From NCBI GenBank assembly GCA_964483585.1, contig CAZABH010000002.1, positions 62,001-126,000 on the forward strand: 64,000 nucleotides of DNA, given 5' to 3'. This DNA is from SZUA-430 sp964483585. Its GTDB lineage: Bacteria > Pseudomonadota > Alphaproteobacteria > Micropepsales > Micropepsaceae. Position 1 is the stretch's first letter; the number at the start of each line of letters is the position of its first letter. Under the pieces are notes generated by a model, which saw nothing but the letters and a program-made list of their open reading frames with translations, did not search any database and was not told the DNA's origin. Positions 50,322 to 59,448 of this stretch are shown in pieces. Both the position numbers and the translations under genes were made by a program.

Positions 50322-51662
50322 ATGGATGAACGCGAACGGCGCATTGCCTCGATCCGCGGAGGGTTCAGCGACCTTGCGCGCTGGTCCGATGTCCGGAACC
50401 TCGAGGCGGCCTGGGAGCCGCGCGCGGTTGCAGCGGCTGCTTTCGTCCCTGCCGGTTCCCGCGTTCTGGATGTTGGTTGTGGTTCCATGCACCTGGAGCG
50501 CAGCCTGCCTTTTGGCTGTACCTATCAGCCTTGCGATATCGTCGCGCGTGACGCGCGAACGCTGGTGGTTGACCTCAATGCGGGGCCTCTGCCTGATGCA
50601 GCCCTGAAGGCTTGCGATGTCGTCGTCATGCTGGGGGTGTGGGAGTACCTGTTCGATGTCGATGCTCTGATGGCCCAATTGGCGCGGGCGGGCAAGATGG
50701 TCGTCTGCAGCTATTGCGATACGGGCCTTACTAAAGATGTTGAGCAGCGCCGTGCGCTGGGTTGGGTCAATGATCTTTCCGTCGATGACTTTCGACGTGC
50801 AGCACACGTCCACGGCTATGAGGTCGCTGCTTTCGAAACGCTCGATGGCGTGCAGCGGCTTTTCCGACTGGAGCTGCAGCCAAAGCCCGATTTTGTGCCC
50901 CGGCGGGTCCATGTCCTTGCCTACAACAATCTGGGTAATTTCGGGGACAGGCTTGGGTATCACCTGATCAACGAGGTGCTACCATCAACGGCCACTGTCA
51001 CATGGGGTAGGTTGCGCCCATTCGATCCGGTGCCTGCCGACGTCGACCTTCTGGTCGTTGGTATCGGCAATTCGCTCTATGGTGAGCTGGTCGACGCACC
51101 ATTGCTTGACAGCGTTGCGCAGGCGAAGGCCTCGATTGGCATTTTCGGCACCCAGTATCGTGACGCCATGCCCACGCAGATGTTCGAACGCCTGGTTTCC
51201 AGTCTCACCCATTGGTATGCGCGCTATGAGGAGGATGTCCTTCTCTATGGGCGGGGCCGTGAAAACGTGTCTCACCTTGGCGACTGGCTGATCAACATGT
51301 TTCCCATGACGGTGCCCACGCGGGACCAGCCTTTGCGTATCGGTTCGGAGGCCCTGACCGAGCCCCAGCTGGATCGCATGATCCAGCATATCCAGCTTCA
51401 CAAGCGCGTGTTTTCGAGCCGACTACATACACTGCTGTGCGCGCTGACGAGTGCCGAGCAGGTAGCCTATGCCGAGCAACGCGAGATGGATGGCCTGATG
51501 GTGTCAGGCAAGTTTCGGTCGCTTCTGAATGATGTGTTCTCGCGCAGCTATCCCGAGCGTGTCTTCTGGGGCGTGGACCGTTCGCGGGTCGCCCTCTACA
51601 AGCAGGCTGTGCGGACGAGGACGGACGCGATGCGTGCACATATCGCGTCGTTGCTGTCATGA
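50322..51662 (+). CDS. Methyltransferase-pyruvyltransferase-like fusion protein
   Basis: A 446-residue protein that looks like two domains. Residues 1-187 resemble a class I methyltransferase, with RVLDVGCGSM at 48-56 and an acidic segment after it, then YDIVARDAR-type sequence (CDIVARDARTLVVDLNAGPL). Residues 195-446 resemble the polysaccharide pyruvyltransferase fold: YNNLGNFGDRLGYHLINEVL, LLVVGIGNSLYG, SIGIFGTQY, and the FSSRLHTLLCALTSAEQV segment that usually holds the active-site R-H. Such enzymes modify cell-surface sugars, but the substrate is unknown. It is convergent with a TPR glycosyltransferase, overlapping by six bases. Confidence 0.75.
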   Translation: MDERERRIASIRGGFSDLARWSDVRNLEAAWEPRAVAAAAFVPAGSRVLDVGCGSMHLERSLPFGCTYQPCDIVARDARTLVVDLNAGPLPDAALKACDVVVMLGVWEYLFDVDALMAQLARAGKMVVCSYCDTGLTKDVEQRRALGWVNDLSVDDFRRAAHVHGYEVAAFETLDGVQRLFRLELQPKPDFVPRRVHVLAYNNLGNFGDRLGYHLINEVLPSTATVTWGRLRPFDPVPADVDLLVVGIGNSLYGELVDAPLLDSVAQAKASIGIFGTQYRDAMPTQMFERLVSSLTHWYARYEEDVLLYGRGRENVSHLGDWLINMFPMTVPTRDQPLRIGSEALTEPQLDRMIQHIQLHKRVFSSRLHTLLCALTSAEQVAYAEQREMDGLMVSGKFRSLLNDVFSRSYPERVFWGVDRSRVALYKQAVRTRTDAMRAHIASLLS

Positions 51663-54020
51663 GGCGAAGAGCTTCAGCCGTGCCGCGACCTCGTCCCGAA
51701 CGTGTGCCCATGCTCCGGGAGATGGCTGCCTGAACAGCGTTGACTGTGCGTACCAAGGTGATCTTGAAGTCCCCTCCATCCAGCGCCAATCTGCGTTGGA
51801 TGGAAGAAGGATCCAGGTCGGGATGCCCAGCGCCCCAGCCAGATGGGCGATCGATGTGTCGACTGTCACGACGAGATCCAGTTCGCTGACCAGTGCGGCT
51901 GTCTGCGAGAAGTCGGTCAGGACATCCCGGTAGTCGATGATCCCCGCGTCCGCGAGCGGGATTTCATCGGTCTCGCGGACTTCAGGCTGCAGCGACACAA
52001 TTTCAATGCCCGGAATGGCGGCCAGTGGTGTCAGCGTGGCCATGGGGATCGAGCGCATCGCGTCGTTGGCGTGAAGCGGGTTGCCTGACCAGCAGAGGCC
52101 GATCCTGGGTTTGGTTCGTGGCCCCAGAGCCGATCTCCAGCGCGTACGCAGGCCTTCATCTGCGTGCAGGTAAGGTCCTTGTGCGAGATCGTCGTGGCTT
52201 CGGATGCCAAGGAACCACGGGAGCGACATGAGCGGCAGGACAAGATCCGAGGTGACGCTGTCGGCAAATGTGTGCACGGCAATGTCTGGATGCAGCGTCG
52301 AAAGCAGATCCTTCAGGGGGGCATGTGCCATGATCGACACGCTTGCTGCGTGGTTCAGCAGGCGTGTGGCAAAGCGTGCGAACTGAAGCACATCACCCAG
52401 CCCCTGTTCCGCCTGAAGCAGCAGGTGCTTTCCGGCGAGATCCGCCATGGTGCGAGGTTCGGGTAGCCCATGCGTGTCAATCTTCAGGATCGGCTGGTCA
52501 CCGCGCCGCCGCCACTCATAGGCGGCGAAGCCTTCGTGCAGCCTTCCTGCCGTCAGCAAGGCGAGTGCGCGGTAGTAGTGCGCTACTGGCGTGTCTGCTG
52601 CCTTGACTGCACTGTCGAACGCCGTGATGGCGTCATCGACACGCCGCAGGTCGAGGAGGATGTTGCCTTTCGTGAGGTCGAAGTCCTGCTCTGTCTGGAA
52701 CATGCTCTTGTTGGATGCAATCCAGTCCAATGCGGCGCTGGCGTGGCCGCGCTGGGCATTCAGGCACCCCAGGCTTTGCAGGGCCAGCCAGTTTCGGCTG
52801 TCCGTCCTGAAGGCGTGGATAAGGCTTTCGATGGCTTCGTCAAGCCGGCCGAGTTGACGCAGCAGGTTTGCGCGTGTGTTCCACAGCGTGGTGCTTTCGG
52901 GCACGAGCTCGCGCAACTGCTCGCAGTCGGCGAGGGCTTGCCTGAAATTACCAAGGTGGCGGTTCACCTCGAGGCGCCGTGACATAGCCTGCGTGTCGTT
53001 CGGACTGGCGCGGAGTGCTGCGTCGAGTTCGATGCGTGCTTCGACGAAGCGGGACAGCCCCTCGAGCGCGGCAGCCCTGAGCAAGTGGCTTCGCGGATCC
53101 TGGGCTTGGGGGCTCGCGAGAAGTTGCAAGGCCTCGGCGTACTGTCCTGCGGCCACCATTGCCGAGGCAAGCGCGATGCAGATGTCGCTGCTGGTCGGAG
53201 CCAGCGCTTGTGCTTGACGGAAGCTTTGCAAAGCGTAGGCAAGGTCGTGACGCAGCATGTGCGCTTCGCCCTTGAGCAGCAAGGCCAGGGGTTCCGGGCC
53301 TGTGAGGGCCAGTGCTTGGTCGCAGGACGCGATGGCGCCGGCTGCCTCTCCCATTTCAAGGAGGATGCGGGCTCTCGTCCGGTGGAGGCTTGCCTCTCGG
53401 GGCTGGGCGACCAATGTCCTGTCCAGCAGCGCAAGCGCCTCGCTTCGGCGGTCAGCGCGGGACAGCGCTGTCGCCTTCTGACCAATGATCATGGAGCTGG
53501 CCTGACCCTGGCGGAGGATCTCGTCGAAGTCCCTGAGGGCTTCGGAGGTCTTGCCCTGCTCGAGGTTTGCTATGGCCCGCAGGTTGAGGGCGCCTGTGTT
53601 CTGCTTGTCGGCCGCAAGGATGGTGTTGCAGGTCGCAATAACGGCGTCGAAATTCCCTGATTGGAGATGGATCTGCGCCATCATCGAGAGGGCTGCTGGT
53701 TTGGCCTCGGCCTTCAGGGCGGCTGCACGCTCGAGACATGCGATGGCCTGTGCCAGCCGACCCGTCATACGAAGTGCGCCCGCGAGGTTCAAAAGAACGC
53801 CTGGGTGGGATGGGTCTATGGTGCAGGCTCTGGAGAGCAGGTCCACAGCTGTTTCGGGATCCTGGGCCTGGATGTGCACGATCGACATCAGGCTCAGCGC
53901 TTCGACGTTGCGTGGATCGCTCGCCAAGATGCCTGCGACGATCCTGCCGGCATCTTCGATGGAACCCTGCCGCAGCAGTTGCGTGGCCCGGCTGAACTCT
54001 TGGCTGAATATCATGTGCAT
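51657..54020 (-). CDS. TPR-repeat glycosyltransferase-like protein
   Basis: A protein of about 787 residues. The N-terminal 450 or more residues are tandem TPR repeats (RATQLLRQGSIEDAGRIVAG and many GxLDEAI-type units such as QLGRLDEAIESLIHAF). The C-terminal 250 residues have LLLQAEQGLGDVLQFARFA, IGLCWSGNPLHANDAMRSIP, and VTVDTSIAHLAGALGIPTW then WRWMEG. This is the pattern of TPR-linked GT41/GT9-like glycosyltransferases that may glycosylate proteins. The open frame goes to 54227, but uvrB ends at 54046, so the ATG at 54020 or 54014 is the likely start. No strong ribosome site is visible. Confidence 0.8.
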   Translation of the reverse strand: MHMIFSQEFSRATQLLRQGSIEDAGRIVAGILASDPRNVEALSLMSIVHIQAQDPETAVDLLSRACTIDPSHPGVLLNLAGALRMTGRLAQAIACLERAAALKAEAKPAALSMMAQIHLQSGNFDAVIATCNTILAADKQNTGALNLRAIANLEQGKTSEALRDFDEILRQGQASSMIIGQKATALSRADRRSEALALLDRTLVAQPREASLHRTRARILLEMGEAAGAIASCDQALALTGPEPLALLLKGEAHMLRHDLAYALQSFRQAQALAPTSSDICIALASAMVAAGQYAEALQLLASPQAQDPRSHLLRAAALEGLSRFVEARIELDAALRASPNDTQAMSRRLEVNRHLGNFRQALADCEQLRELVPESTTLWNTRANLLRQLGRLDEAIESLIHAFRTDSRNWLALQSLGCLNAQRGHASAALDWIASNKSMFQTEQDFDLTKGNILLDLRRVDDAITAFDSAVKAADTPVAHYYRALALLTAGRLHEGFAAYEWRRRGDQPILKIDTHGLPEPRTMADLAGKHLLLQAEQGLGDVLQFARFATRLLNHAASVSIMAHAPLKDLLSTLHPDIAVHTFADSVTSDLVLPLMSLPWFLGIRSHDDLAQGPYLHADEGLRTRWRSALGPRTKPRIGLCWSGNPLHANDAMRSIPMATLTPLAAIPGIEIVSLQPEVRETDEIPLADAGIIDYRDVLTDFSQTAALVSELDLVVTVDTSIAHLAGALGIPTWILLPSNADWRWMEGTSRSPWYAQSTLFRQPSPGAWAHVRDEVAARLKLFAS

Positions 54021-54045
54021 CCATGCTGTCGCTGCGTGGAGGAGG

Positions 54046-56268
54046 TCATCGGCGTCGGCCTCGATTTGGGCGCGACCCCGGGCGGCCGCCCCGGGAGCCT
54101 GGTCTTGCCATGTCGGACGCGGGTTTGCGCGCTGTGGCTTCGGCAGCCTTGTCCTCGACGGCTTCCTGGCGTGCAAAGGGGTCGTCGGCGATTGCGAGTT
54201 CGGTTGCCTGAAGACGTTTGATCTCATCCCTCAGGCGACCTGCTTCCTCAAACTCGAGATCCGAGGCGGCGTCCTTCATGCGCTTCTCCAGGTCGGCGAT
54301 GTGGGCCCTGAGATTGTGGCCAACGAGGTGCTTCTTCCCGCGGTCGCCTGTTTCCACCGTCACATGGTCGCGTTCGTAGGGGCTCTGGATGATGTCTGCG
54401 ATCGACTTGCGCACGCTTTCGGGCGTGATGCCATGTTCCTTGTTGTAGGCGTCCTGCTTGGCGCGACGACGGGCGGTCTCGGCCATGGCGCGCTTCATCG
54501 AGTCTGTTTCCTTGTCCGCGTAGAGGATGACGCGGCCGTCGACATTTCGCGCTGCGCGGCCAATCGTCTGGACAAGAGACGTCTCGGAGCGCAGGAAACC
54601 TTCCTTGTCGGCATCGAGAATGGCGACAAGTGCGCATTCCGGAATGTCGAGACCCTCGCGCAGGAGGTTGATGCCGACCAGTACGTCGAAGGCGCCCAGC
54701 CTCAGGTCGCGGATGATCTCGATGCGCTCCAGCGTGTCGATGTCGGAGTGCATGTAACGGACCCGGATCTTCTGGTCGTGGAGATACTCGGTCAGATCCT
54801 CGGCCATCTTCTTGGTCAGCACCGTGACCAGAACCCGATATCCCTTTGCCGCGACTTCACGGCACTCGGCGACGAGGTCGTCGACCTGGTGCTCGACGGG
54901 ACGAATGATCACCGGCGGATCGATCAGGCCTGTCGGACGGATGACCTGCTCGACAAAGACGCCGCCAGTTCGTTCCAGTTCCCAGGGGCCCGGTGTTGCT
55001 GAAACGCTGACGGTCTGGGTGCGCATGGCGTCCCATTCCTCGAATTTCAGCGGCCGGTTGTCCATGCATGAGGGCAGGCGAAAGCCATAGTCCTGCAGCG
55101 TGAACTTGCGGCGGAAGTCGCCACGATACATGCCGCCGATCTGGGGAATGGTAACGTGGCTTTCGTCGGCGAAGACGATGGCGTTGTCGGGCAGGTATTC
55201 GAACAAGGTCGGTGGCGGTTCGCCGGGTTTGCGCCCGGTGAGCCAGCGCGAATAATTCTCGATGCCCGGGCATGAACCTGTTGCTTCCATCATCTCGAGA
55301 TCGAGCATGGTGCGCTGTTCGATACGCTGGGCCTCGAGAAGCTTGCCCTGCGCGTTGAATTCATCGAGACGATGGCGTAGCTCCTCCTTGATGCCTTTCA
55401 TGGCCTGTGCCAGCGTCGGCCGCGGTGTGACGTAGTGCGAATTGGCGTAGACCTTGACGGCCTCGAGTTCTGTCGTCTTCTGGCCCGTGAGAGGGTCAAA
55501 TTCGTGGATCGCCTCGATCTCGTCGCCAAACATCGAGATGCGCCAGGCCCTGTCCTCGTAGTGGGCGGGGAAGAGTTCGACCGTGTCCCCGCGTACGCGG
55601 AAGGCGCCACGCGTGAAACTGGCCTCGTTGCGGCGATACTGCAGGGCGACAAGGTTTGCCAGGAGGTCGTTGCGCGAGAGCCGCTTGCCGGTCTCGACGC
55701 TGAAGGTCATTGCCGTGTAGGTTTCAACCGAGCCGATGCCGTAGATGCATGAGACGGAGGCGACGATGATTACGTCATCGCGCTCTAGGACCACCCGGGT
55801 TGCCGCGTGGCGCATGCGGTCGATCTGCTCGTTGATCGAGGATTCCTTCTCGATATAGGTGTCTGTTCGCGGGACGTAGGCCTCTGGCTGGTAGTAGTCG
55901 TAGTAGGAGACGAAGTACTCTACCGCGTTGTTGGGGAAGAAGCTCTTCATCTCGCCGTAGAGCTGGGCGGCCAGTGTCTTGTTCGGTGCAAGGATCAGGG
56001 CCGGGCGCTGGGTGGCCTCGATGACCTTTGCCATCGTGAAGGTCTTGCCGGAACCCGTGACGCCGAGGAGGACCTGGTCGCGTTCTCCTGCGCTGATGCC
56101 TGCGACGAGTTCACGGATGGCCGTCGGCTGGTCGCCCCTGGGTGTCAGTTCAGAGATGACTTCGAAGCGCTTGCCACCCTCGGATTTCTCGGGACGGTGG
56201 GGGCGGTGCGGCACAAACATGGCGGTGGGCGCTTCGGAGAGCGTTTGTGAGCGAGGTTTCGAGGGCAT
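54046..56268 (-). CDS. uvrB: Excinuclease ABC subunit B
   Basis: A 740-residue UvrB, the damage-verification helicase of nucleotide excision repair. It has Walker A GVTGSGKTF, the beta-hairpin region YYDYYQPEAYVPRTDTYIEK, helicase motifs (VFADESHVTIPQIGGM, ARNVDGRVILYADKETDSMK), and a C-terminal UVR domain (KRMKDAASDLEFEEAGRLRD) for UvrC contact. A basic tail rich in Arg, Gly, Pro and Ser follows. It has about 25 residues before the usual N-terminus. The gene is alone apart from a small protein gene upstream. Confidence 0.97.
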   Translation of the reverse strand: MPSKPRSQTLSEAPTAMFVPHRPHRPEKSEGGKRFEVISELTPRGDQPTAIRELVAGISAGERDQVLLGVTGSGKTFTMAKVIEATQRPALILAPNKTLAAQLYGEMKSFFPNNAVEYFVSYYDYYQPEAYVPRTDTYIEKESSINEQIDRMRHAATRVVLERDDVIIVASVSCIYGIGSVETYTAMTFSVETGKRLSRNDLLANLVALQYRRNEASFTRGAFRVRGDTVELFPAHYEDRAWRISMFGDEIEAIHEFDPLTGQKTTELEAVKVYANSHYVTPRPTLAQAMKGIKEELRHRLDEFNAQGKLLEAQRIEQRTMLDLEMMEATGSCPGIENYSRWLTGRKPGEPPPTLFEYLPDNAIVFADESHVTIPQIGGMYRGDFRRKFTLQDYGFRLPSCMDNRPLKFEEWDAMRTQTVSVSATPGPWELERTGGVFVEQVIRPTGLIDPPVIIRPVEHQVDDLVAECREVAAKGYRVLVTVLTKKMAEDLTEYLHDQKIRVRYMHSDIDTLERIEIIRDLRLGAFDVLVGINLLREGLDIPECALVAILDADKEGFLRSETSLVQTIGRAARNVDGRVILYADKETDSMKRAMAETARRRAKQDAYNKEHGITPESVRKSIADIIQSPYERDHVTVETGDRGKKHLVGHNLRAHIADLEKRMKDAASDLEFEEAGRLRDEIKRLQATELAIADDPFARQEAVEDKAAEATARKPASDMARPGSRGGRPGSRPNRGRRR

Positions 56269-56331
56269 TACCCCAGTATAGGGTCGCTCGTGGTCCTTGT
56301 CATTGCCAGCCCGCAGGCTGGCGTGGTCGCG

Positions 56332-56565
56332 TCACTGCCCAGATACTCCAGCCCGTTGGGCCCGACGCTCTGCATTGCGCTGTTTTTTTTCTAGCGCCCT
56401 GCGTTCGGCCTGTTGGAGCGGGTAACGGATGTCGTCCGGGTGATAGACGATGGACAATCGATCAGCTTCGGTGGCTTGCTTGTCTGTGCCCGAAAAGAAA
56501 TACGTACCCATGGCAGCGGATGCTGCGATAGCGATCAACAGGGCGAATGTGATTTCCCGATCCAT
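56332..56565 (-). CDS. Small membrane-anchored protein of unknown function
   Basis: A 77-residue protein. An N-terminal transmembrane helix (ITFALLIAIAASAAMGTYFF) is followed by an acidic-basic linker and a strongly basic, coiled-coil-prone tail (QQAERRALEKKQRNAERRAQ). The ATG at 56565 is preferred to the GTG at 56580. It lies 63 bases upstream of uvrB, and a hairpin (GCCAGCC/GGCTGGC at 56305-56322) lies between them without a T-run. Function unknown. Confidence 0.6.
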   Translation of the reverse strand: MDREITFALLIAIAASAAMGTYFFSGTDKQATEADRLSIVYHPDDIRYPLQQAERRALEKKQRNAERRAQRAGVSGQ

Positions 56566-56641
56566 CGAGCGGTGGCTCACTGCAATACAGCGTCAGCCTA
56601 GTGGATAGCCAGTTAAGGGTTCATCAATGGACTTGTTCGGG

Positions 56642-57226
56642 TTACCACCAGAGGAGCAGCAGAATGCCCAACAGAAGGTTTATCCCGGAAAGGAACGACA
56701 GGAAGATCCGCCTCGCGCCTTGTGTCGCCAGGTCCCAGTTGCGGGCCTGCGCGTAGGCCTGGCCTGTTTCGGCAAGCGCAAATACGCTGAAGGCCGCGGC
56801 AACGGCCTTTAGACCTGCAGGTCCTGCCAGGCCTGTCCACAGTAGGGTCCTGCTGAGCAGGTGGTTTGCTGCGATCAGGGCGCGTTCAGTGAGGAGTGCG
56901 CGCCAAGGTGCTTGTGGACGACCCGCGCCCTTGGCTTGACCGATCCCGGTCGACAGGAGCGCTGGCAGGAGGGCTATCAGCTCTGCCATCGCGGCACCGA
57001 GTGCTGCAACAAGGGATTGGCTCCAGTCTGCCGACCAGAGCCATATGGCCAGCGCAAACAGGCCAAGCTCGCACATCGCTGACCACAGGCCGGACAAGGG
57101 TGCGGCGGCCCAGTCCGGGAGGGGCGGGAGCGTGGAGCGCTGGACATAAAGATCGGCCGACACTTTGAGTGCGACCGCGAGAACCCAGGTGCCTGCTCCG
57201 ATAAGGAGCCAATGCCAGATTGTCAT
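56642..57226 (-). CDS. Multi-pass membrane protein of unknown function
   Basis: A 194-residue integral membrane protein with about five hydrophobic helices, starting IWHWLLIGAGTWVLAVALKV and ending SGINLLLGILLLLWW. It is rich in Leu, Ala and Trp. I do not recognise the family. It lies 77 bases upstream of the small membrane protein gene on the same strand and faces the SRPBCC protein gene divergently across 254 bases. Confidence 0.7.
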   Translation of the reverse strand: MTIWHWLLIGAGTWVLAVALKVSADLYVQRSTLPPLPDWAAAPLSGLWSAMCELGLFALAIWLWSADWSQSLVAALGAAMAELIALLPALLSTGIGQAKGAGRPQAPWRALLTERALIAANHLLSRTLLWTGLAGPAGLKAVAAAFSVFALAETGQAYAQARNWDLATQGARRIFLSFLSGINLLLGILLLLWW

Positions 57227-57480
57227 GGGCTGGACTATGTCGGGGGTGGCGACGCCTGTCGAGGTGCTACGAATGTCCCGTACGGGTCGGTTTTCTGGTT
57301 CTCATGTGTGTTTGGCGCCGCTGAATCTTTGCGGGTGAGGCTCTGATGCAACCCCGAGGTTGCCGGCGCGGTGCTATGTCTTGATATGTCCATATGGACT
57401 CGCCTCGATGTTTGTTGGGCGTTGCGAGGTTTCGCGGTCCAGCCTGATAGGCGAAACGTGCTGATGCTGGGGTTTGAGAC

Positions 57481-58578
57481 ATGGTTCGCAAGATCCTGAT
57501 CGGTGTTGCTGGTCTGCTGGCGCTTTTGGCGGCAGGTGGTTTTCTTCTGCCGTCCACGGCTCGTGTCGAGCGCTCGACCGTGGTCAGGGCATCTCCAGAA
57601 GAGGTTTTCGTCGTCATCAATGACCTCACCCGGTGGCGGGAGTGGGCCTCGCCCATGGGGGCTGATCCACAAGCGGCCCTCTCATTATCCGGCCCTCCCA
57701 TGGGTGTTGGGGCCCGGATTGCCTGGGCCAGTGAGGCGCACGGGTCGGGCAGCGAAGAGATTGTCGAGAGTGAGCCCTTTTCTGTCATTCGCACGAAGGT
57801 TGACGCAGGCGGCGCAGTCGGCGGGCAATCAACGCTTTCGTTTGCGCCTACGATGGGTGGCACCAAGGTCACCTGGGTCTTCGAGGCCGAACTGGGTCTC
57901 AGTCCCATCAGCCGCTACTGGGGGTTGATGATGGACACGCGGCTCGGTCAGCTGCACGAGCGCAGCCTTGCGCGGCTGAAGGCGCTGGTGGAGCCCCTGG
58001 CGGAGGCGAACCTACGAGAGGCGCTCGCGACGGGGTCGGATGTGTCCGGGGTCGTAACGGACTTGCCGGACATGCTCTCTCCGGCTGACGCCGATCCCGA
58101 AAAGGCGCCGCAGGTCGTGTCGGTTGAGGGGCGCAATGTCATCCGCGTGGAGGGGCAGGCGGCTGTTAGTGACGATGCGGCCATCTCGGCGGCGCTGGGT
58201 GACGCTTACGGCAAGATCCTGGTCTTCGCAGAGCAGAACGGGCTGGAGGTCGGCGGGGGCGCGCCGCAGGCGGTTACGCTTTCAACGGCTGATGGTGTCT
58301 GGTCCTTCGAGGCTGCCATGCCGCTGGTCGTGCCGGCTGGCTCGGACTTGGTGGACGTGGAGGGTGTGACTGTTGGCAAAAGCTATGCAGGTCGGGCCAT
58401 CAAGTTGACCCACAAGGGGCCATATTCGACGCTGTCCCAAACCTATGAGCGCTTACGTGAATATGCGCGTGAGAATGGGCTCAAAGAGAAGGGCGTGCTC
58501 TGGGAGGAGTATGTGACCGATCCCGCCGAGATGGGGGAGGACTCATTGCTGACGAATGTCTACTTGGCCGTTCAATAG
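57481..58578 (+). CDS. SRPBCC domain fused to a GyrI-like effector-binding domain
   Basis: A 365-residue protein. An N-terminal membrane anchor or signal (ILIGVAGLLALLAAGGFLLP) precedes an SRPBCC/START-like lipid-binding domain (VVRASPEEVFVVINDLTRWRE ... GSGSEEIVESEPFSVIRTK). The C-terminal 140 residues resemble the bacterial effector-binding (GyrI-like/AraC ligand-binding) domain, ending KEKGVLWEEYVTDPAEMGED. The architecture fits a secreted or anchored small-molecule binder. The ligand is unknown. It is convergent with a lipoprotein gene. Confidence 0.82.
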   Translation: MVRKILIGVAGLLALLAAGGFLLPSTARVERSTVVRASPEEVFVVINDLTRWREWASPMGADPQAALSLSGPPMGVGARIAWASEAHGSGSEEIVESEPFSVIRTKVDAGGAVGGQSTLSFAPTMGGTKVTWVFEAELGLSPISRYWGLMMDTRLGQLHERSLARLKALVEPLAEANLREALATGSDVSGVVTDLPDMLSPADADPEKAPQVVSVEGRNVIRVEGQAAVSDDAAISAALGDAYGKILVFAEQNGLEVGGGAPQAVTLSTADGVWSFEAAMPLVVPAGSDLVDVEGVTVGKSYAGRAIKLTHKGPYSTLSQTYERLREYARENGLKEKGVLWEEYVTDPAEMGEDSLLTNVYLAVQ

Positions 58579-58601
58579 GCCTTGTCGCCCCGGCTGTCGC
58601 G

Positions 58602-58967
58602 TCAACGCTGCTCGCACTTGTCAGTTTCGTTGCTGCCAGACAGCAGGAGCCTTGCGTTTTCTCCGTTCACCCAGAACACGGTCTCTCCGTCGGAGTATTT
58701 CCGGCCCTGGTCCGAGGGCATAAGTCGGAGCCTGATGTCGCTGCGGCGCGTTGCCAACGTGATCGTCTTTCCATCTTCGCCGACCGGGCGGATGACGACG
58801 TTGCCGTTGGTTTCACAGAAAAAGGTGGCTGGCCGCGTGTTCATCATTGGCGGGGTGATCAGCGTCGACTGCGTCGGCTGACCGTCGCCGTCGCTGCTGG
58901 AGCATGCCGTCAGCGTCATCAGGGCTGTCAGTGTAGCGAGAGCCTGTGATTTCAGTGAGTTGCGCAC
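58602..58967 (-). CDS. MliC-like lipoprotein (lysozyme-inhibitor family)
   Basis: A 121-residue lipoprotein (lipobox cysteine 22 in LTAC) from a GTG at 58967 with AGAGG six bases upstream. The mature sequence matches the pattern of membrane-bound inhibitors of C-type lysozyme: FFCETNG, then an LRLMPSDQGRKYSDG segment, FWVNGENARLLLSG, and a closing cysteine (DKCEQR). In MliC a buried Ser-Lys pair does the inhibition. Here the serine position is in PSDQG and the lysine position in GENAR is Asn-Glu, so the activity is uncertain. Its role is probably envelope protection. Confidence 0.7.
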   Translation of the reverse strand: MRNSLKSQALATLTALMTLTACSSSDGDGQPTQSTLITPPMMNTRPATFFCETNGNVVIRPVGEDGKTITLATRRSDIRLRLMPSDQGRKYSDGETVFWVNGENARLLLSGSNETDKCEQR

Positions 58968-59080
58968 GACGAACCTCTGCTTTTTTCAGCGATGAGAAAG
59001 AGGTAGCAGTTCGTGGCGCTGGCGGGCAAGTCGTGGATTTTCCTGAGCAGGGGGGCTTGGATGCCCCGCAGTCGAGGTGC

Positions 59081-59380
59081 TTACCGCAATCCCGACTCGA
59101 CGCGGATCCGGTCGATGGCCGTGCAGTACGACTGGTGATGACCCTTGCTGCCGAAGCTGTCACCAGCCGCGACGATTTGGAGGCCCAATTCCGCGAGCTC
59201 GTGGGGTGCTAACATTCCAGCAGCCTCGGCGGCGTTGAGATCGTCGGCAAGCAGAGAAACTTTCAGGGCAGCGTCCTGCGCTGTCGAGCATGAGCGTGCA
59301 GCCGCTCTCTCGCATGATGCGAGAAACCCGGCGCAGACAATAGCCACGCAGACCTTCATCAGGTTTTGCAACGAAGCCAT
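59081..59380 (-). CDS. Small lipoprotein of unknown function
   Basis: A 99-residue protein from the ATG at 59380, with GGGTGA upstream. The longer reading to 59416 is less likely. It has a lipobox ending in cysteine 23 (GFLASC), then a helical mature part with HELAELGLQIVAAGDSFGS and two further cysteines that may form a disulfide. I see no family match. It is the middle of three small lipoprotein genes on this strand. Confidence 0.6.
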   Translation of the reverse strand: MASLQNLMKVCVAIVCAGFLASCERAAARSCSTAQDAALKVSLLADDLNAAEAAGMLAPHELAELGLQIVAAGDSFGSKGHHQSYCTAIDRIRVESGLR

Positions 59381-59448
59381 AAGCTGTTCACCCATCCCCA
59401 GCACAGAGTGTTCCACAGAACCCGGGAAAAGGCCAGAGAGCTTGTGCT

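Noticed and set aside
53551..55002. A 483-residue plus-strand open frame
   Set aside because: It is antisense to uvrB and to the TPR glycosyltransferase gene, so it would span two real genes.
56305..56322. GCCAGCC/GGCTGGC hairpin between the small membrane gene and uvrB
   Set aside because: It lacks a T-run on the minus strand, so I do not call it a terminator. It may be chance.
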